Positions 47,247 to 60,329 of a DNA stretch of 64,000 nucleotides are shown piece after piece (position 1 is the stretch's first letter; each line of letters opens with the position of its first letter). The translations under genes were made by a program, and so were the position numbers. The notes beneath the pieces were generated by a model, which did no database searches, was not told the origin of the DNA, and was given only the letters and a program-made list of their open reading frames with translations. Source of the stretch: Pempheris klunzingeri (Eukaryota; Chordata; Actinopteri; Acropomatiformes; Pempheridae); assembly GCF_042242105.1 (NCBI RefSeq), contig NC_092018.1, positions 22,286,667 through 22,350,666 of the forward strand, in the 5' to 3' direction.

Positions 47247-47262
47247 CTGATTGATTGATTCC
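46290..47262 (+). mobile_element. Two stacked L2-like LINE 3' fragments, (ATTG)n tail
   Basis: 46290-46373 is a short tail (CTAGACCTGCTCTTTATGGG, AAGCGTCTTGAGATAACACTG) and 46374-47262 is a longer copy. The longer copy includes the end of the coding region (a frame reading NLLPVWVRGADTLSTFKSRL then KTFLFDKAYS) and a CT microsatellite (46896-46956). Its 3' end runs AAGCGTCTTGAGATAACGCTG, TATATAAATAAAGATTGATTG and ATTG repeats. Same family as 8101-8790 but in plus orientation. Confidence 0.8.
46896..46956. repeat. (CT)n microsatellite
   Basis: About 60 bp of CT with one GTCT interruption inside the LINE 3'UTR copy. Confidence 0.93.
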
Positions 47263-47699
47263 ATTCAAAGGCTGCATCCTCCCAAACCTTTCTGCATTTA
47301 TGTTCAATACCTAACATAACACGAACTACTGTAAATTAGACTGCAATTTGCTATATTCAGCTACATGTACATCTCAAAAGAAACTTCCTTGGCAAATAAA
47401 ATGTATCCAGTCCTAAGGACAGTGGGACAGCGGCACCCACTTTTGTTCCTAATGACCTCTGTGAGAGACTTGTTCCAGTCGGAGAGGGGCGGTGAGGCAG
47501 AGTCCAGAAAGCTGTCTAACCCACAGAAGAGTTATTTTCCTTATGATGAGATATGATCAGAACACAATGAATGCTGGACGTTTGTACATATCTGCAGAAG
47601 GCTGCCACAGCTCATCGGGTATCAGAGAGATTCTTTCACAGGCGGTTTACAGGAGGTTTCTGTGATGAGGATGACAACTTAGGATCAAATGCAGAAGAC

Positions 47700-48240
47700 T
47701 TCTGCAGACTTCTGAATGCAGAAGTAGTGATGGAGCCAGAGCCTTCAGCTATCAGGCTCCTCTCCTGTGGAACCTCCTTTCAGTTTGGGTTCGGGGTGCA
47801 GACACCCTCTCTACATTTAAGAGTAGACTAAAAACCTTCCTTTTTGATAAGGCATATAGTTCAGGGCTGGATCAGGTCTTGGACCAGCCCCTAGTTATGC
47901 TGCTATAGGCTGAGACTGCCGGGGGACTCCCATGATGCACTGGGCTCCTCTCTCCTCCTCTTCCTCTCCATCCTGATGCTTCATGTCTCTTTAATATCTG
48001 CCACTAACTTGGTATCTTCCCTGGAACCTTTCTGTGCTTCTCATCTCTCTGGTTCCTGTGGATCCTGGTCCTGGTTCTCCTGCTGTGGTTCTCTGGTTCC
48101 TGTTGATCCTGGTCCTGGTCCTGCTGATGTGGTTCTCTGGTTCATGAATCACTGCTGCGGAGCGTCAGCCACTCATCATGTTTTTCAATGCTACCATAGT
48201 GCTAATTTATTAGTCACACTCCTGTTGTCAGTGCTGATTT
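47700..48240 (+). mobile_element. 3'-truncated L2-like LINE fragment
   Basis: From GAGCCTTCAGCTATCAGGCTCC through CTACATTTAAGAGTAGAC to GTTAGTCACACTCCTGTTG it parallels 46390-46860. It has a local duplication of the CTGGTTCCTGTGGATCCTGG unit (about 48050-48120) and stops before the ATTG tail. Upstream material (47565-47700) may belong to the same element but shows no clear motif. Confidence 0.75.
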
Positions 48241-49507
48241 TGCTACAGGTAAAAGAATCTATGTGAGGAAGCAAAGACTACTGTAGGGAGTGAAAGTATG
48301 CGCAATGGAATTATGACATGGTAAAACAAGATCATGTAATAGCAAGTCAATAATACCAAAGCTGTAGTCATATAAGGGCAGTGGTGAAGAGACTCCCTTT
48401 ACTTAAAAAAAAACTCGATTACAAGTAAAAGTCCTGCATTGTAAATGTTCTTTAGAGTGATTCTTTAACAAAAGGTAGTTTATTAGGATGATGATTTATG
48501 TCATCATGTTTGTAACCCAGGCACCATTGCATGTCTTAATGTGTTTCCCTGCTTAAGTATAAAGCAAATTTTAAAAAAAATGCAATAAAACAGTAGTATT
48601 GGTTGGTATATTGCCACGATTTACCAGCAAACACGGACAATCAACTGTAATCTAGCATCATAAACTATGGTCTCGGTAATATCATTCGTACCATGATGGT
48701 TATGGCTCCTGTGTTAGTGAAAGAAACTTTCGGTATGAACAGGCTACTCGGACCGGTTGTTAGAGCTCCAACAGCACGACGCTGACGTCAGTCTGCAGCT
48801 CAGTGGGTGTGAGGACTGCTACTGAATGACTGGCTCCTTGGAGCAGGGGGAGCAGTGACTCACACTCATTCTTCAGCTCAGGGGTGGTGTGCAGAGCGTG
48901 CAAGTTGATTTTGATTTTGCATTCACTTCCACCTGTGAATGAAGTTTACTCCCACTTGTTTTTTCGTTCAAAAATAATGCAAATCTCAATAGGAGTTGCA
49001 GTCAGAGAAAGAAAGTTGAGGAACATCCTGAGGAGCATTGCCTGGCTGTGAGGAAACGTTCAATGAGCAGCAGGCCGAGGTTAGGTGGAGCTGAGTGGGT
49101 TCCAGATAATGTAAACTAATAGATCCAGCTCCAGATCATGAGTCATGTTGATGACTAAGTGGTAATGGTTTGGCAACTGTGAATTGCAAACAGGAAACTA
49201 TACTACAGTATGATGACTGTAACCAGGTTAATGACCCACAGTGACTGATTATACAACAATAACAACAATGTTAATCTTAGAGCAGGTGCTACTAAACGAT
49301 ATAAACCTTCCCTCTGTGAACCAAGAATGGGTTTCTCCGGATAAGAGATGATAAACCTTTCCTGTCTTTTCCTGTTTCTCTGACTCATGCTTTTCTTCCA
49401 CTTCAACTCAGAGAAACACACCCTTATTCATTCAGTCAAGACCCAGGGACGGCCCGGAATCCTCAAAATGAGCCGTGCGATTAACATTTGGCATATGGGG
49501 AAATATA
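48241..49507. other. No gene recognised
   Basis: About 1.27 kb between LINE relics and MITE copy 3. No motif-bearing frame; weak AT-rich stretches only. Confidence 0.5.
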
Positions 49508-49743
49508 CACTGTTGCCCATAAAGTTAGAATAAAATGTTTTTTACCTCTTCTCATGAAATGATCGTGACAATGTGATTTATTCTTGATAAATAAAGTGTA
49601 TATCTTCTCAACTTTATTGATCAAACTCTTCCAAACATATCACAGTGAAACTTAAACCACAATGAACCTTTGCAAACTGTGTATTCAGGCTTTAACAAAA
49701 TTGGGGATATTGAACAATTATTCCAACTTTATGGGCAACAGTG
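49508..49743 (+). mobile_element. 236-bp Tc1/mariner-type MITE, copy 3
   Basis: CACTGTTGCCCATAAAGTTA at the left and CAACTTTATGGGCAACAGTG at the right, flanked by TA on both sides. Nearly identical to copy 2 (37621). Confidence 0.9.
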
Positions 49744-49751
49744 TATATATA

Positions 49752-50097
49752 CAGTGCTGTGAAAAAGTATTTGCCCCCTTACAGATTTCTTCTGTTTTTG
49801 CTTTTTTGTCACACTTACATGTTTCAGATCATCAAACAAATTTTAATATCACACAAAGATAACCTGAGTAAACACAAAAAAAGCAGTTTTTAAATGATGA
49901 TTTCATTTATTAAGGGAAAAAAGCTATCCAAACCAACCTGGCCCTATGTGAAAAAGTAATTGCCCCCTAAACCTAATAACTGGTTAATAAAATAACTGGT
50001 AACTTCAATCAAGCGTTTGCAGTAACTGGCAATGAGTCTTTCACATCGCTGTGGGGGAATTTTGGCCCACTCTTCTTTGCAGAATTGTCTTAATTCA
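49752..50097. mobile_element. DNA transposon fragment (one terminus only)
   Basis: It begins, after TA, with CAGTGCTGTGAAAAAGTATT and TGCCCCCTT, a terminus I recall from fish Tc1-like/MITE families. GTGAAAAAGTAATTGCCCCC recurs inside. The far end runs into a TA microsatellite, so the second terminus is missing. No transposase frame. Confidence 0.55.
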
Positions 50098-50121
50098 TAT
50101 ATATATATATATATATATATA

Positions 50122-51300
50122 CACTAAATTGCCAAAAGTATTCACTCACCCATCCAAATAATTGAAATCAGGTGTTCCAATCACTTACATGGCCACAGGT
50201 GTATAAAATCAAGCACCAAGGCATGCAGACTGTTTCTACAATCATTTGTGAAAGAATGGGTTGCTCTCAGGAGCTCAGTGAATTCCAGCGTGGTACTGTG
50301 ATAGGATGCCACCTGTGCAACAAGTCCAGTCGTGAAATTTCCTCGCTCCTAAATATTCCACAGTCAACTGTCAGTGGTATTATATCAAAGTGGAAGCGAT
50401 TGGGAACAACAGCAACTCAGCCACGAAGTGGTAGGCCACGTAAAATGACGGAGCGGGGTCAGCGGATGCTGAGGCCCACAGTGCGCAGAGGTCGCCAACT
50501 TTCTGCAGAGTCAATCGCTACAGACCTCCAAACTTCATGTGGCCTTCAGATTAGCTCAAGAACAGTGCATAGAGAGCTTCATGGAATGGGTTTCCATGGC
50601 CGAGCAGCTGCATCCAAGCCATACATCACCAAGTGCAATGCAAAGCGTCGGATGCAGTGGTGTAAAGCACGCTGCCACTGGACTCTAGAGCAGTGGAGAC
50701 GTGTTCTCTGGAGTGGCGAATCGCGCTTCACCATCTGGCGATTTGATGGACAAGTCTGGGTTTGGCGGTTGCCAGGAGAACGGTATTTGTCTGACTGCAT
50801 TGTGCCAAGTGTAAAGTTTGGTGGAGGGGGGATTATGGTGTGGGGTTGTTTTTTTCGGGAGCTGGGCTTGGCCCCTTAGTTCCAGTGAAAGGAACTCTGA
50901 ATGCTTCGGCATACCAAGACATTTTGGACAATTCCATGCTCCCAACTTTGTGGGAACAGTTTGGGGATGGACCCTTCCTGTTCAGCATGAGCAAGGTCCA
51001 TAAAGACATGGAGAGAGTTTGGTGTGGATGAACTTGACTGGCCTGCACAGAGTCCTGACCTCAACCCGATAGAACACCTTTGGGATGAATTAGAGGGGAG
51101 ACTGAGAGCCAGGCCTTCTTGTCCAGCATCAGTGTGTGACCTCACAAATGCGCTAAACCTTGTGGGAAGCCTTCCCAGAAGAGTTGAAGCTGTTATAGCT
51201 GCAAAGGGTGGACCAACGTCATATTAAACTCTATGGATTAAGAATGGGATGTCACTTATATGTGAGTCAAGGCTGGTGAGCCAATACTTTTGGCAATATA

Positions 51301-51303
<3 letters not shown>
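50122..51303 (+). mobile_element. Tc1-family DNA transposon, near full length, inactive
   Basis: The left end CACTAAATTGCCAAAAGTAT and the right end ATACTTTTGGCAATATAGTG form terminal inverted repeats of about 21 bp with one mismatch. The length (1.18 kb) and single transposase gene fit Tc1/mariner. The left flank is TA in a TA-repeat; the right flank is another long TA tract (about 51305-51366), so the element probably inserted into, or seeded, a TA microsatellite. Confidence 0.9.
50256..51227 (+). pseudogene. Tc1-type transposase with lost catalytic residues
   Basis: From [13 protein letters not shown] it carries the two helix-turn-helix regions of the N-terminal paired-like DNA-binding domain ([25 protein letters not shown] linker) and then the DDE catalytic core ([38 protein letters not shown]). 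The first catalytic Asp, normally in SDESRF, is Gly here. The segment with the second Asp (normally DNAPVH-like) is deleted around 50985. Frames shift near 50875 and again before 51024, and the stop is at 51225-51227. The normal role is cut-and-paste transposition at TA sites. This copy cannot catalyse. Confidence 0.9.

Positions 51304-51304
<1 letters not shown>

Positions 51305-51366
<62 letters not shown>
51305..51366. repeat. (TA)n microsatellite
   Basis: About 60 bp of TA immediately after the Tc1 element. A shorter TA run (50098-50120) precedes the element. Confidence 0.95.
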
Positions 51367-51372
<6 letters not shown>

Positions 51373-52875
51373 AAAGAGTTAGGCCAAAACACACAGTGAT
51401 ATTCCCCATTCACAGAAGGAAATTGATCAGTGTTTTTTCATTGAAGTTTTTTTTATTACAACATACAAATATAAACTACATGATAAATCACATGATAATT
51501 TCTTTCAAAGTAGGAAAAAGTACATTTTCATAGCATCAACTCAGAGTACAGAGTGCCCAGCAAGCATAATTAAATAATTAAATAACCTTGTCTTTAACCT
51601 TGTTCAACAGGTAGATATAAGCATACTCGTACGACAGCACCTTGCATGTGAAAAAATAACAAAGAGAAGCCCCTTTCCATATGTTTTATCAGCTTATAGT
51701 GAGCCACGTGTTGAGAAAAGTCAAATTCATTGACACTGCAGTGCTTTAATGTTTCCTTTGTAGCACATCATCAGATCTACAGCAGAGTATTCTGACATTC
51801 ACCAAGCAGCCACTTCTGCATCACCTGTCAGCTGACCGAGCTGAGGATGCTGTGGTGGAATCTGCCCCTTCCTGGCTTGGAAAAATCTTCCCCCCGTGAC
51901 CCCTTCAGACTGCATCATTTTGAGCATGACATGAACTGCAACATTTCCCAGCATTGCTTTGAAGTACATGCACGGTGGCTCACATTACTGTCTTTTCTTT
52001 GGCAGTGGTGAAGGAATGTCTGCATATTTCATCTGCATTTCTTTGACACTCACCACAAAAATGTAATCGCGGCAGCAGGACTGTGTGGCTGTGGGAAGGG
52101 ATTATGTGTTATAGTTTGCCAGAAACTAAGCGATGCTGTCCCATGGTACTAATCACAATCAGCTTGTGGGACAAACCTGCCACTGTGGCAGAAACCCCTT
52201 GACTTTCACTTCTCCAAATGATTAATTAATTAATAGTAGTGTTACAAAGTGCTGTCAAAGCTCCTTAGCTGTCCTTTAATGCCGCCGTGAAAAGGCATGC
52301 GGAATGGTGGCACGACGGCAGCCTCTGATCAGTTTGTCAGCATTTTCCCTTGACTGGTGCTTTGATTGATTTGAAAGCTCGATAATTCTGCGTAATATGA
52401 CGTGGACATTTTGGTTCCTACTACATAATGATCCTTTATATCTATATATAATAAACGCCTTTGATGCCCTCTGAACTTAACTCTACATTGATACCACTAT
52501 TCAAGAAAAAAAAAAAAGAACAGAGAAATAATGCAAACTGTTTCCGAGCCCGAGGTGGTGCTGCTTTGCCTTTTTTTTTTTTTTTAAGTATTTTCTTTGG
52601 TTTGTCTTTGTGTAAATTAAACATATAAGAGTATGAGAATACAGTATGACTGTTAGCTGTTATTAATGAATGAAAAACAATGCAGCTTATAACTTAAGTG
52701 AGATAAAGCAAACCTGAAGTCAGGTAGATACTCGTAGCTTCTTGCAGTTGCAAATTCATCAGTAGGTTTTGTCTCTCCATGAGCAGTAAATATGGAAAGG
52801 ACGCTGTCAAACTACATTGGTATCTTCCCTTAAGTTTCCATGGAGTTGAAGGTGCAAATAACCTCCAAATCAGAT
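51367..52875. other. Downstream region / possible 3'UTR of the TNF ligand gene
   Basis: No coding frame of note. On the minus strand this follows the TNF-ligand stop codon and includes ATTTA-like pentamers and an AATAAA near 51450 (TTTATT on the plus strand). Part may therefore be an AU-rich 3'UTR; the extent is not determinable. A-rich and T-rich runs occur at 52505-52520 and 52570-52586. Confidence 0.35.
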
Positions 52876-55212
52876 TTAGGTGATTCTCTCACCGGGCTGT
52901 TGAAGCAGAAGTTGGGCGCCAAAGAACACCTCGTGTTCGTTACCAGCAATAAGTTTAGGGTGCAGTGACTTGACACGTAGTTTGCTTTTAGCCTCCAGGA
53001 AAAACAAGCCAGAGGTGTAGATGGATTTTCTCCACGGCTTCATGCTGCAATTCACTGTGTCGACTGATGACAGCAGATGCGTGTTGGCTCGGTAGGTATC
53101 ACGGAAGTAGAACACCTTGTTGGTGAGCATCAGCTGACCATTGTTGTTGTGACACTCTGGCATAAGCCCTTTCTTGCTCTCGTAGGTGATCTGCAGAAAG
53201 ACTCTGTACACACCATCTCTGGGCACCACAAGGCTCCCGCTGGTGTAGTTAAAACCTCCATGACAGAAGGAAAATCCAATCTTACTCTCCCATTCAAGGT
53301 ACTCCCCGGTGGTGTTGTGACAAGGAACTGGGAATGAGAACAGAAAGGCAAAAATCAGGTTAGCAATGTTTCTGCTTCTATATAACATCAGGTATGTTGC
53401 TTAAAGCTGGGGGACAGGTAACTATTCCTACAACTTTCTATTAGTGATGTGCGGATCGATCCTGAAATATCGATACCTCCGATACCGGCTCTTTATGCTC
53501 TAAAATCGATTCTCAAATCAAAATATCGATACTTTTGATACTTCAGTCATTTGAGGTAATGTATGTCCTTAACAGGAACACGGTGAAAAGTGACTAAACT
53601 ATTGAGATCTTGTCTAAATGACACGCGGTTGGTGGGAACTATTTTTTCTTGCGCCTGGGTAAGTGAGTCATGCGTAAGCACGCTGCCCCGTCAGTCAGTT
53701 TGTGGACAGACCGGCAGGACGTGAACGGAGACGTGCGTGGAGCTACTTCAGCCCCACTAACAGCCAAGATGCGGTGTGTGACGTTTGTAGAAAAACAATA
53801 AGAAGTTGTGGCAGCACAACGAACCCTGTCAAACACCTCAGGTTAAATCACACCAGTGAATGTGAAGCACACACAGCGACTAGGCAGACAGAAGAGGAGA
53901 GCTCAGCCTCAGGTGCTGCTGCCAGGCCAACACATCCGGGCACTGAGGGGGGAATGTGCAACTTTAAGCGACGCAAAGCACTGTGGCTGTTGGAGTTATT
54001 CAAATGAATAAATATGGCTATGAAATAAGTAACGAAATAAATACACTTCTTTTTTTTTTTTCTTTTTTTTAGATTTAAAAGACATATTAGGTGTAGTCGC
54101 ATAAAATATAGGTATCGGTTTCGCCGATACCAGCCTGAATTTTACTCAGTATCGGATCGGAAAGGAAATCACTACGACAGCGTCTGTAGTTTATCTCAAA
54201 AGACAGTATATTATAATGTCTAGGTTCATGTGGTGCAACCTTTGGAGACCTTAACAATCTGTTTGTGCAGCACTCATACTCCAGTGGGGAGCACACTCTT
54301 CTACTGCCCCCACTGAAGTACAGCCCCCACCGTGTTTTACCTGTCAGCATGGCTACTGGATAGTCTGTCTTCAGCTGGTGTTCGGAGATGAGGCCTACAA
54401 GAGAGACGATAAAAAAAATGAAATGAATATCTTTCGAGACCATTTCCTCTTTCCTGGCCTGGAATCAGCCTTTTTCATCTGAATAGATTATTTAAAAAGG
54501 TATTTACCTGCCGAGTGGCTGCTGGGCTGCTCCGGGGACTGGAAGGAAACAAGACACAGTCTTAGCAACGTTTGTTAGAAGCAACAGCAAAGAGAATAAG
54601 AGGCAACAAAGAACATTCCAATAACTGTAGTAAGAAATGGACCATGGATCGTTTCACTTATGATCACTTTCACTGAATATTCTAAAATCTCAGTCTCATG
54701 TTATCATATTTTTACTTCCATGTTCTAGAAATATGGCGCCCACGCTGTTTGCTGTGAGCACATTACAGTAGAAGAACAGCATTATAAAATATTATTAGAC
54801 ACTACAGCCATATTTATGGCAAAGCAAACATCTTGAGGGGACAATGATCCAAAGATGGCTAGAGGTGTGTGTGTGTGCGTCACCGTCACCGTACAACAAC
54901 AACAACAACAACAACCCCCCCCCAGAAGAGACAGGATGGCTCCGTCCAGGGCTGACGGAGGAGCACCTGCAGCTCCGGCTCATCCCGGGACAACCAGGGA
55001 GAGAAGCTGGAGGGACACCGTGGACAGAACACTCACAGAGACACTGGGAGCTGTTAGCCCGGAGGGGGGAGGGGGGAGGGGGGTGGGGGGACACTTCCGC
55101 TGCCAACTTTAAGCTAACTTTAACACCCCAACAGGAAATAAACCTTGAGCCATTAGGAAAGCGTGCTTCTCTTCTGAATGAAAGAGCCATTTATACAGCA
55201 GTCCTCTGCACG

Positions 55213-55261
<49 letters not shown>

Positions 55262-55561
55262 CCCCGTGTGTCCGGACGCGCTGCGGGAGAAGGTTACCTG
55301 CTTGTCCGGTGATCGTTGACCTCGGACAACCGCGACGAGCAGCACCAGAGTCCCGGACGCCAGCAGCAGCAGCGCCACGGCGAAGAGCTGCGTCGTCCTC
55401 CGGAGCCGCGTCTGTCTCCGGCGGAGAAGCTGGACGGAGGTGTCCGGCTCCTGTGCTCCTGCCTCCCCCCCGCAGCAGCAGCGGCAGCAGCGGTCTCCCT
55501 CCATGCCGCCGCTTGTCTCCCAGTCGCGGATCAAACGCCGGTTCCCATCCCACATCTCCAT
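52876..55561 (-). CDS. tnfsf15: TNF-superfamily ligand, TL1A/TNFSF15-like type II membrane protein
   Basis: Type II membrane cytokines of this family form trimers through a C-terminal TNF-homology domain and signal to TNF receptors on other cells. Four exons on the minus strand: 55561-55298, 54538-54508, 54394-54341 and 53327-52876. They are GT-AG with matching phases and give 266 residues. Residues 1-50 are cytoplasmic, with a Cys cluster (CCRCCCGG) and basic RRRQTRLRR. A membrane segment follows (FAVALLLLASGTLVLLVAVV). The TNF domain in exon 4 shows YLEWESKIGFSF, NYTSGSLVVPRDGVYRVFLQ and, at the end, FFGAQLLL. Cysteines in MPECHN and TVNCSM match positions that form a disulfide in TL1A. NTT, NYT and NCS are glycosylation sequons. 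Identity as tnfsf15 rests on these cysteines and the location near megf9; another fish TNF ligand is possible. A downstream in-frame ATG at 55504 is an alternative start. Confidence 0.72.
53442..54174 (+). mobile_element. hAT-derived element with BED zinc-finger frame, inside the TNF-ligand intron
   Basis: The ends are imperfect inverted repeats: TAGTGATGTGCGGATCGATC at the left and, reversed from the right, TAGTGATTTCCTTTCCGATC. The 733-bp element lies in intron 3 of the TNF-ligand gene, opposite to its strand. Inside, a 101-codon frame (53702-54007) carries a BED-type finger. The catalytic transposase region is absent, so it is non-autonomous. I could not confirm an 8-bp target duplication. 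Confidence 0.7.
53702..54007 (+). pseudogene. BED-type zinc finger remnant of a hAT transposase
   Basis: The frame reads RRAWSYFSPTNSQDAVCDVC, then RKTIRSCGSTTNPVKHLRLN and HTSE. This gives the BED pattern of aromatic residues followed by Cys-x2-Cys and His-x4/5-His. BED fingers bind DNA and are the N-terminal domain of many hAT transposases. After about residue 80 the frame loses similarity and ends; no dimerisation domain or catalytic core follows. Domestication is possible but unproven. Confidence 0.65.
54904..54918. repeat. Short ACA and C-rich simple repeat
   Basis: A small CAA run leading to nine C, in intron 1 of the TNF-ligand gene. Confidence 0.6.
55217..55260. repeat. (CA)n microsatellite beside a splice donor
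   Basis: A CA run of about 44 bp (GT in the sense of the TNF-ligand gene). It begins about 38 nt downstream of the exon 1 donor (55297) in the direction of transcription. Confidence 0.95.
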
Positions 55562-56429
55562 TTATCAGCGTGCGGTCGCCCACGTTGAAAACCACCGCAT
55601 TGGTGGGGAGTCTCCACTACAGTGTCGGGGCACAAACGCGAACTTCCTCTTTTTATTCAGTTTTCCTGCGACTGCCAGAGCTTCATCCGCAGCAGGACAC
55701 ACTGTGTGGCAACATTAGCGCCCAGCCTCCCACTCGTGATACTCTGACCCGCAGATGCAACCAAAACACCCAGCCGAGGACTGTGGGAGAACTTTTAACT
55801 GTCTTATGACGCAACATGGTCACAGACGGTCACTGTGTGAGCCCCCTCCCCCCTGTGTGGGACAGCCCGTCCGTGATGACCGGGACCTGCTGCTGCCAGG
55901 GCGTTGGGGGGGGGGGGTCTCTGCCGGTACCAGCTACACTGGCTCTGCTTGTGGGAGAGGAAAGTGAGGAGCCAACATGGCGTCAGACACGGCACACCTT
56001 GGTCCTCAGTGTATTGTAACCCAGACCGCAGTGACAATGGTACACTGTCCAGTCTCAGTGGATCCAGTATCATCAACATTTTCAAAGGTGTGCATCATTG
56101 AAAAGTACCCGTGAGGAGAAGCGTGCACCAAAGTCCACTTGGTTAAACTCCCCCCACTGCCTCCCCAGACAGCACATACATCTATCCACCAGATAACTTT
56201 ATTGGACATTAAATAGCATGCTCTACATACCTTATCACCCCACCACCACCACCACACTCATCCCTTCAGGCTCTTGAAGGGAACGTGGTTTTCAACTTCA
56301 CGTGATCTCTTGGCACTGCTGTCATTGCAGTGAGCATTGAGAAATAAAGGACTTAAGTGTTTTTCTCAGATCCTTCTCTGGAGGATCTCGTCTGTGGCAG
56401 CGAGGCACGTGACAAACACAGAGACAACA
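55562..56429. other. Upstream region of the TNF-ligand gene
   Basis: GC- and CpG-richer sequence next to the start codon suggests the promoter and 5'UTR, but no TATA box or site can be assigned. A 10-G run lies at about 55909. No other coding sequence is credible. Confidence 0.4.
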
Positions 56430-57963
56430 GTTAAACCCATTTTTATTTGAGAGTTGAGCTCGGACTTTGGGGTCTTATTTACATCGTTGTATTCTTTGTT
56501 CTGAGTTCTGGGTAGTGCGCTTTAGTCCTGCAGCTGTGTGTATGGCAAAGTCCACTGAGAATAAGAAAGAAAAAAGAAAAATACAAAAAGCTGTGGGCTG
56601 ACAGCGACATCACACCCTGGACAGTGAAAGGTTGGGAGCTTTGTAGAGTGACAGTGTACACACAGTATTCTACCTGTACAATAATAGTGCTACTATTCAC
56701 ATTCATCTGTACAATAATCATATTTACAGTGATCACATTAGGGAAAGAGCCAGTACCTGAGGAGTTAGTTCCATAATTAGCTTTACTCATTCACCGTGGT
56801 AAAATGAAGCACACCCAACCAATGGTAGCCTAAACAACGCAGAAAACATGGGATCTGTGTCCAGGATCAGGTGCAAAGCAGGCTGGTCTCACAGGAACTC
56901 ACTGCTTCAGCTGATGCAACTTGGTCGTAGGTGATAACAATGACCAGCGGGCTGAGGAGAGTTCACCGCATTCAGCTGGTTTCACTCCATAGCAACAATA
57001 TCAGTACCAGACTACTGTCTGTGTTTCAGACATTTAATGGTCCTTATCATCTGAGTCACAGAGCGCAGCCTCTGAATACATGTGAAATGTTTCTTTAAAT
57101 GATTTGTTCAGCTTTTGCTGAGGTAGGCAGCAAAGAGCAGGTTTGATTACAAGTATATTATGGCGGTTTACGCAAGCCTCGTATGAGATGGTGGTTGAAG
57201 TTTGTTTAAACACTCCTCTTAGATACAGGTGAGCTGGCACGCTTTTCAACAGTTGATGGGAAGCTATAAACAAAAGATGAGGTCATTAAATGCTTGTGCC
57301 AGCAGCTTTCACCCCACCCCCCCTCCCCCATGACTCTCTCCTAAACACACACTATACATGAAAACATACTGGCCAATTCAAATTACCATTCGACAGCACT
57401 TAAGTTAAAACACCATGAATAAACACGTCGTACATGTGCAGCATTTCTCCCCAGAATGAAACTTCAACCAATAAATAAAGAACTGAATAAAAATTCATTA
57501 AATAACAATCATTGTCTCAGTTTAAGATCACTGTTCAAGTGATCAGTTCTAACTAAAACAGTCAAAAGTCCATTTTAAAAATATCTGAAATGCTAGGCTC
57601 CTGTACGTCCTCTAACCAGTGTCAGGATCATTGTTTCAGCAAACGGGTGTATACATTACACCTGTGCCACACTATGCCAATTACCTCACCAGTCTGCACA
57701 ACAGTGCCCTCACACTAAACGCTTTTCTTTGGACCCACGGATCGCAGATTCCGCACAAAATCATATCAAAAATGGAAAATGTTTCCCATGAAACTCTCCG
57801 TCTCTTCTCCATATCTTTGATTGTTTGCCGAGTGTTGTGAGGCGCTGCAGACCAGCAGGGTAACAACAAGCAGTCATACATGAGGGAGCTTTGGATTTGG
57901 TACTTTCCAGCAGCTTTGTGTCATCTGTAAATCTAGGTGTTCAGTCTGGGGATGGATGGAGTG
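56430..57963 (-). other. megf9: Probable 3'UTR of megf9
   Basis: On the minus strand this follows the megf9 stop codon at 57964. No frame is meaningful, and an AATAAA occurs at 56447-56442 (TTTATT on the plus strand), giving a UTR of about 1.5 kb. The extent is inferred from that signal. Confidence 0.5.

Positions 57964-60329
<2,366 letters not shown>

Noticed and set aside
54844..55809. Long plus-strand open frame (321 codons) overlapping TNF-ligand exon 1
   Set aside because: It runs antisense through exon 1, a CA microsatellite and GC-rich upstream sequence. Its composition is low-complexity (poly-Asn, His-Thr runs) with no domain. The minus-strand gene explains the open stretch.
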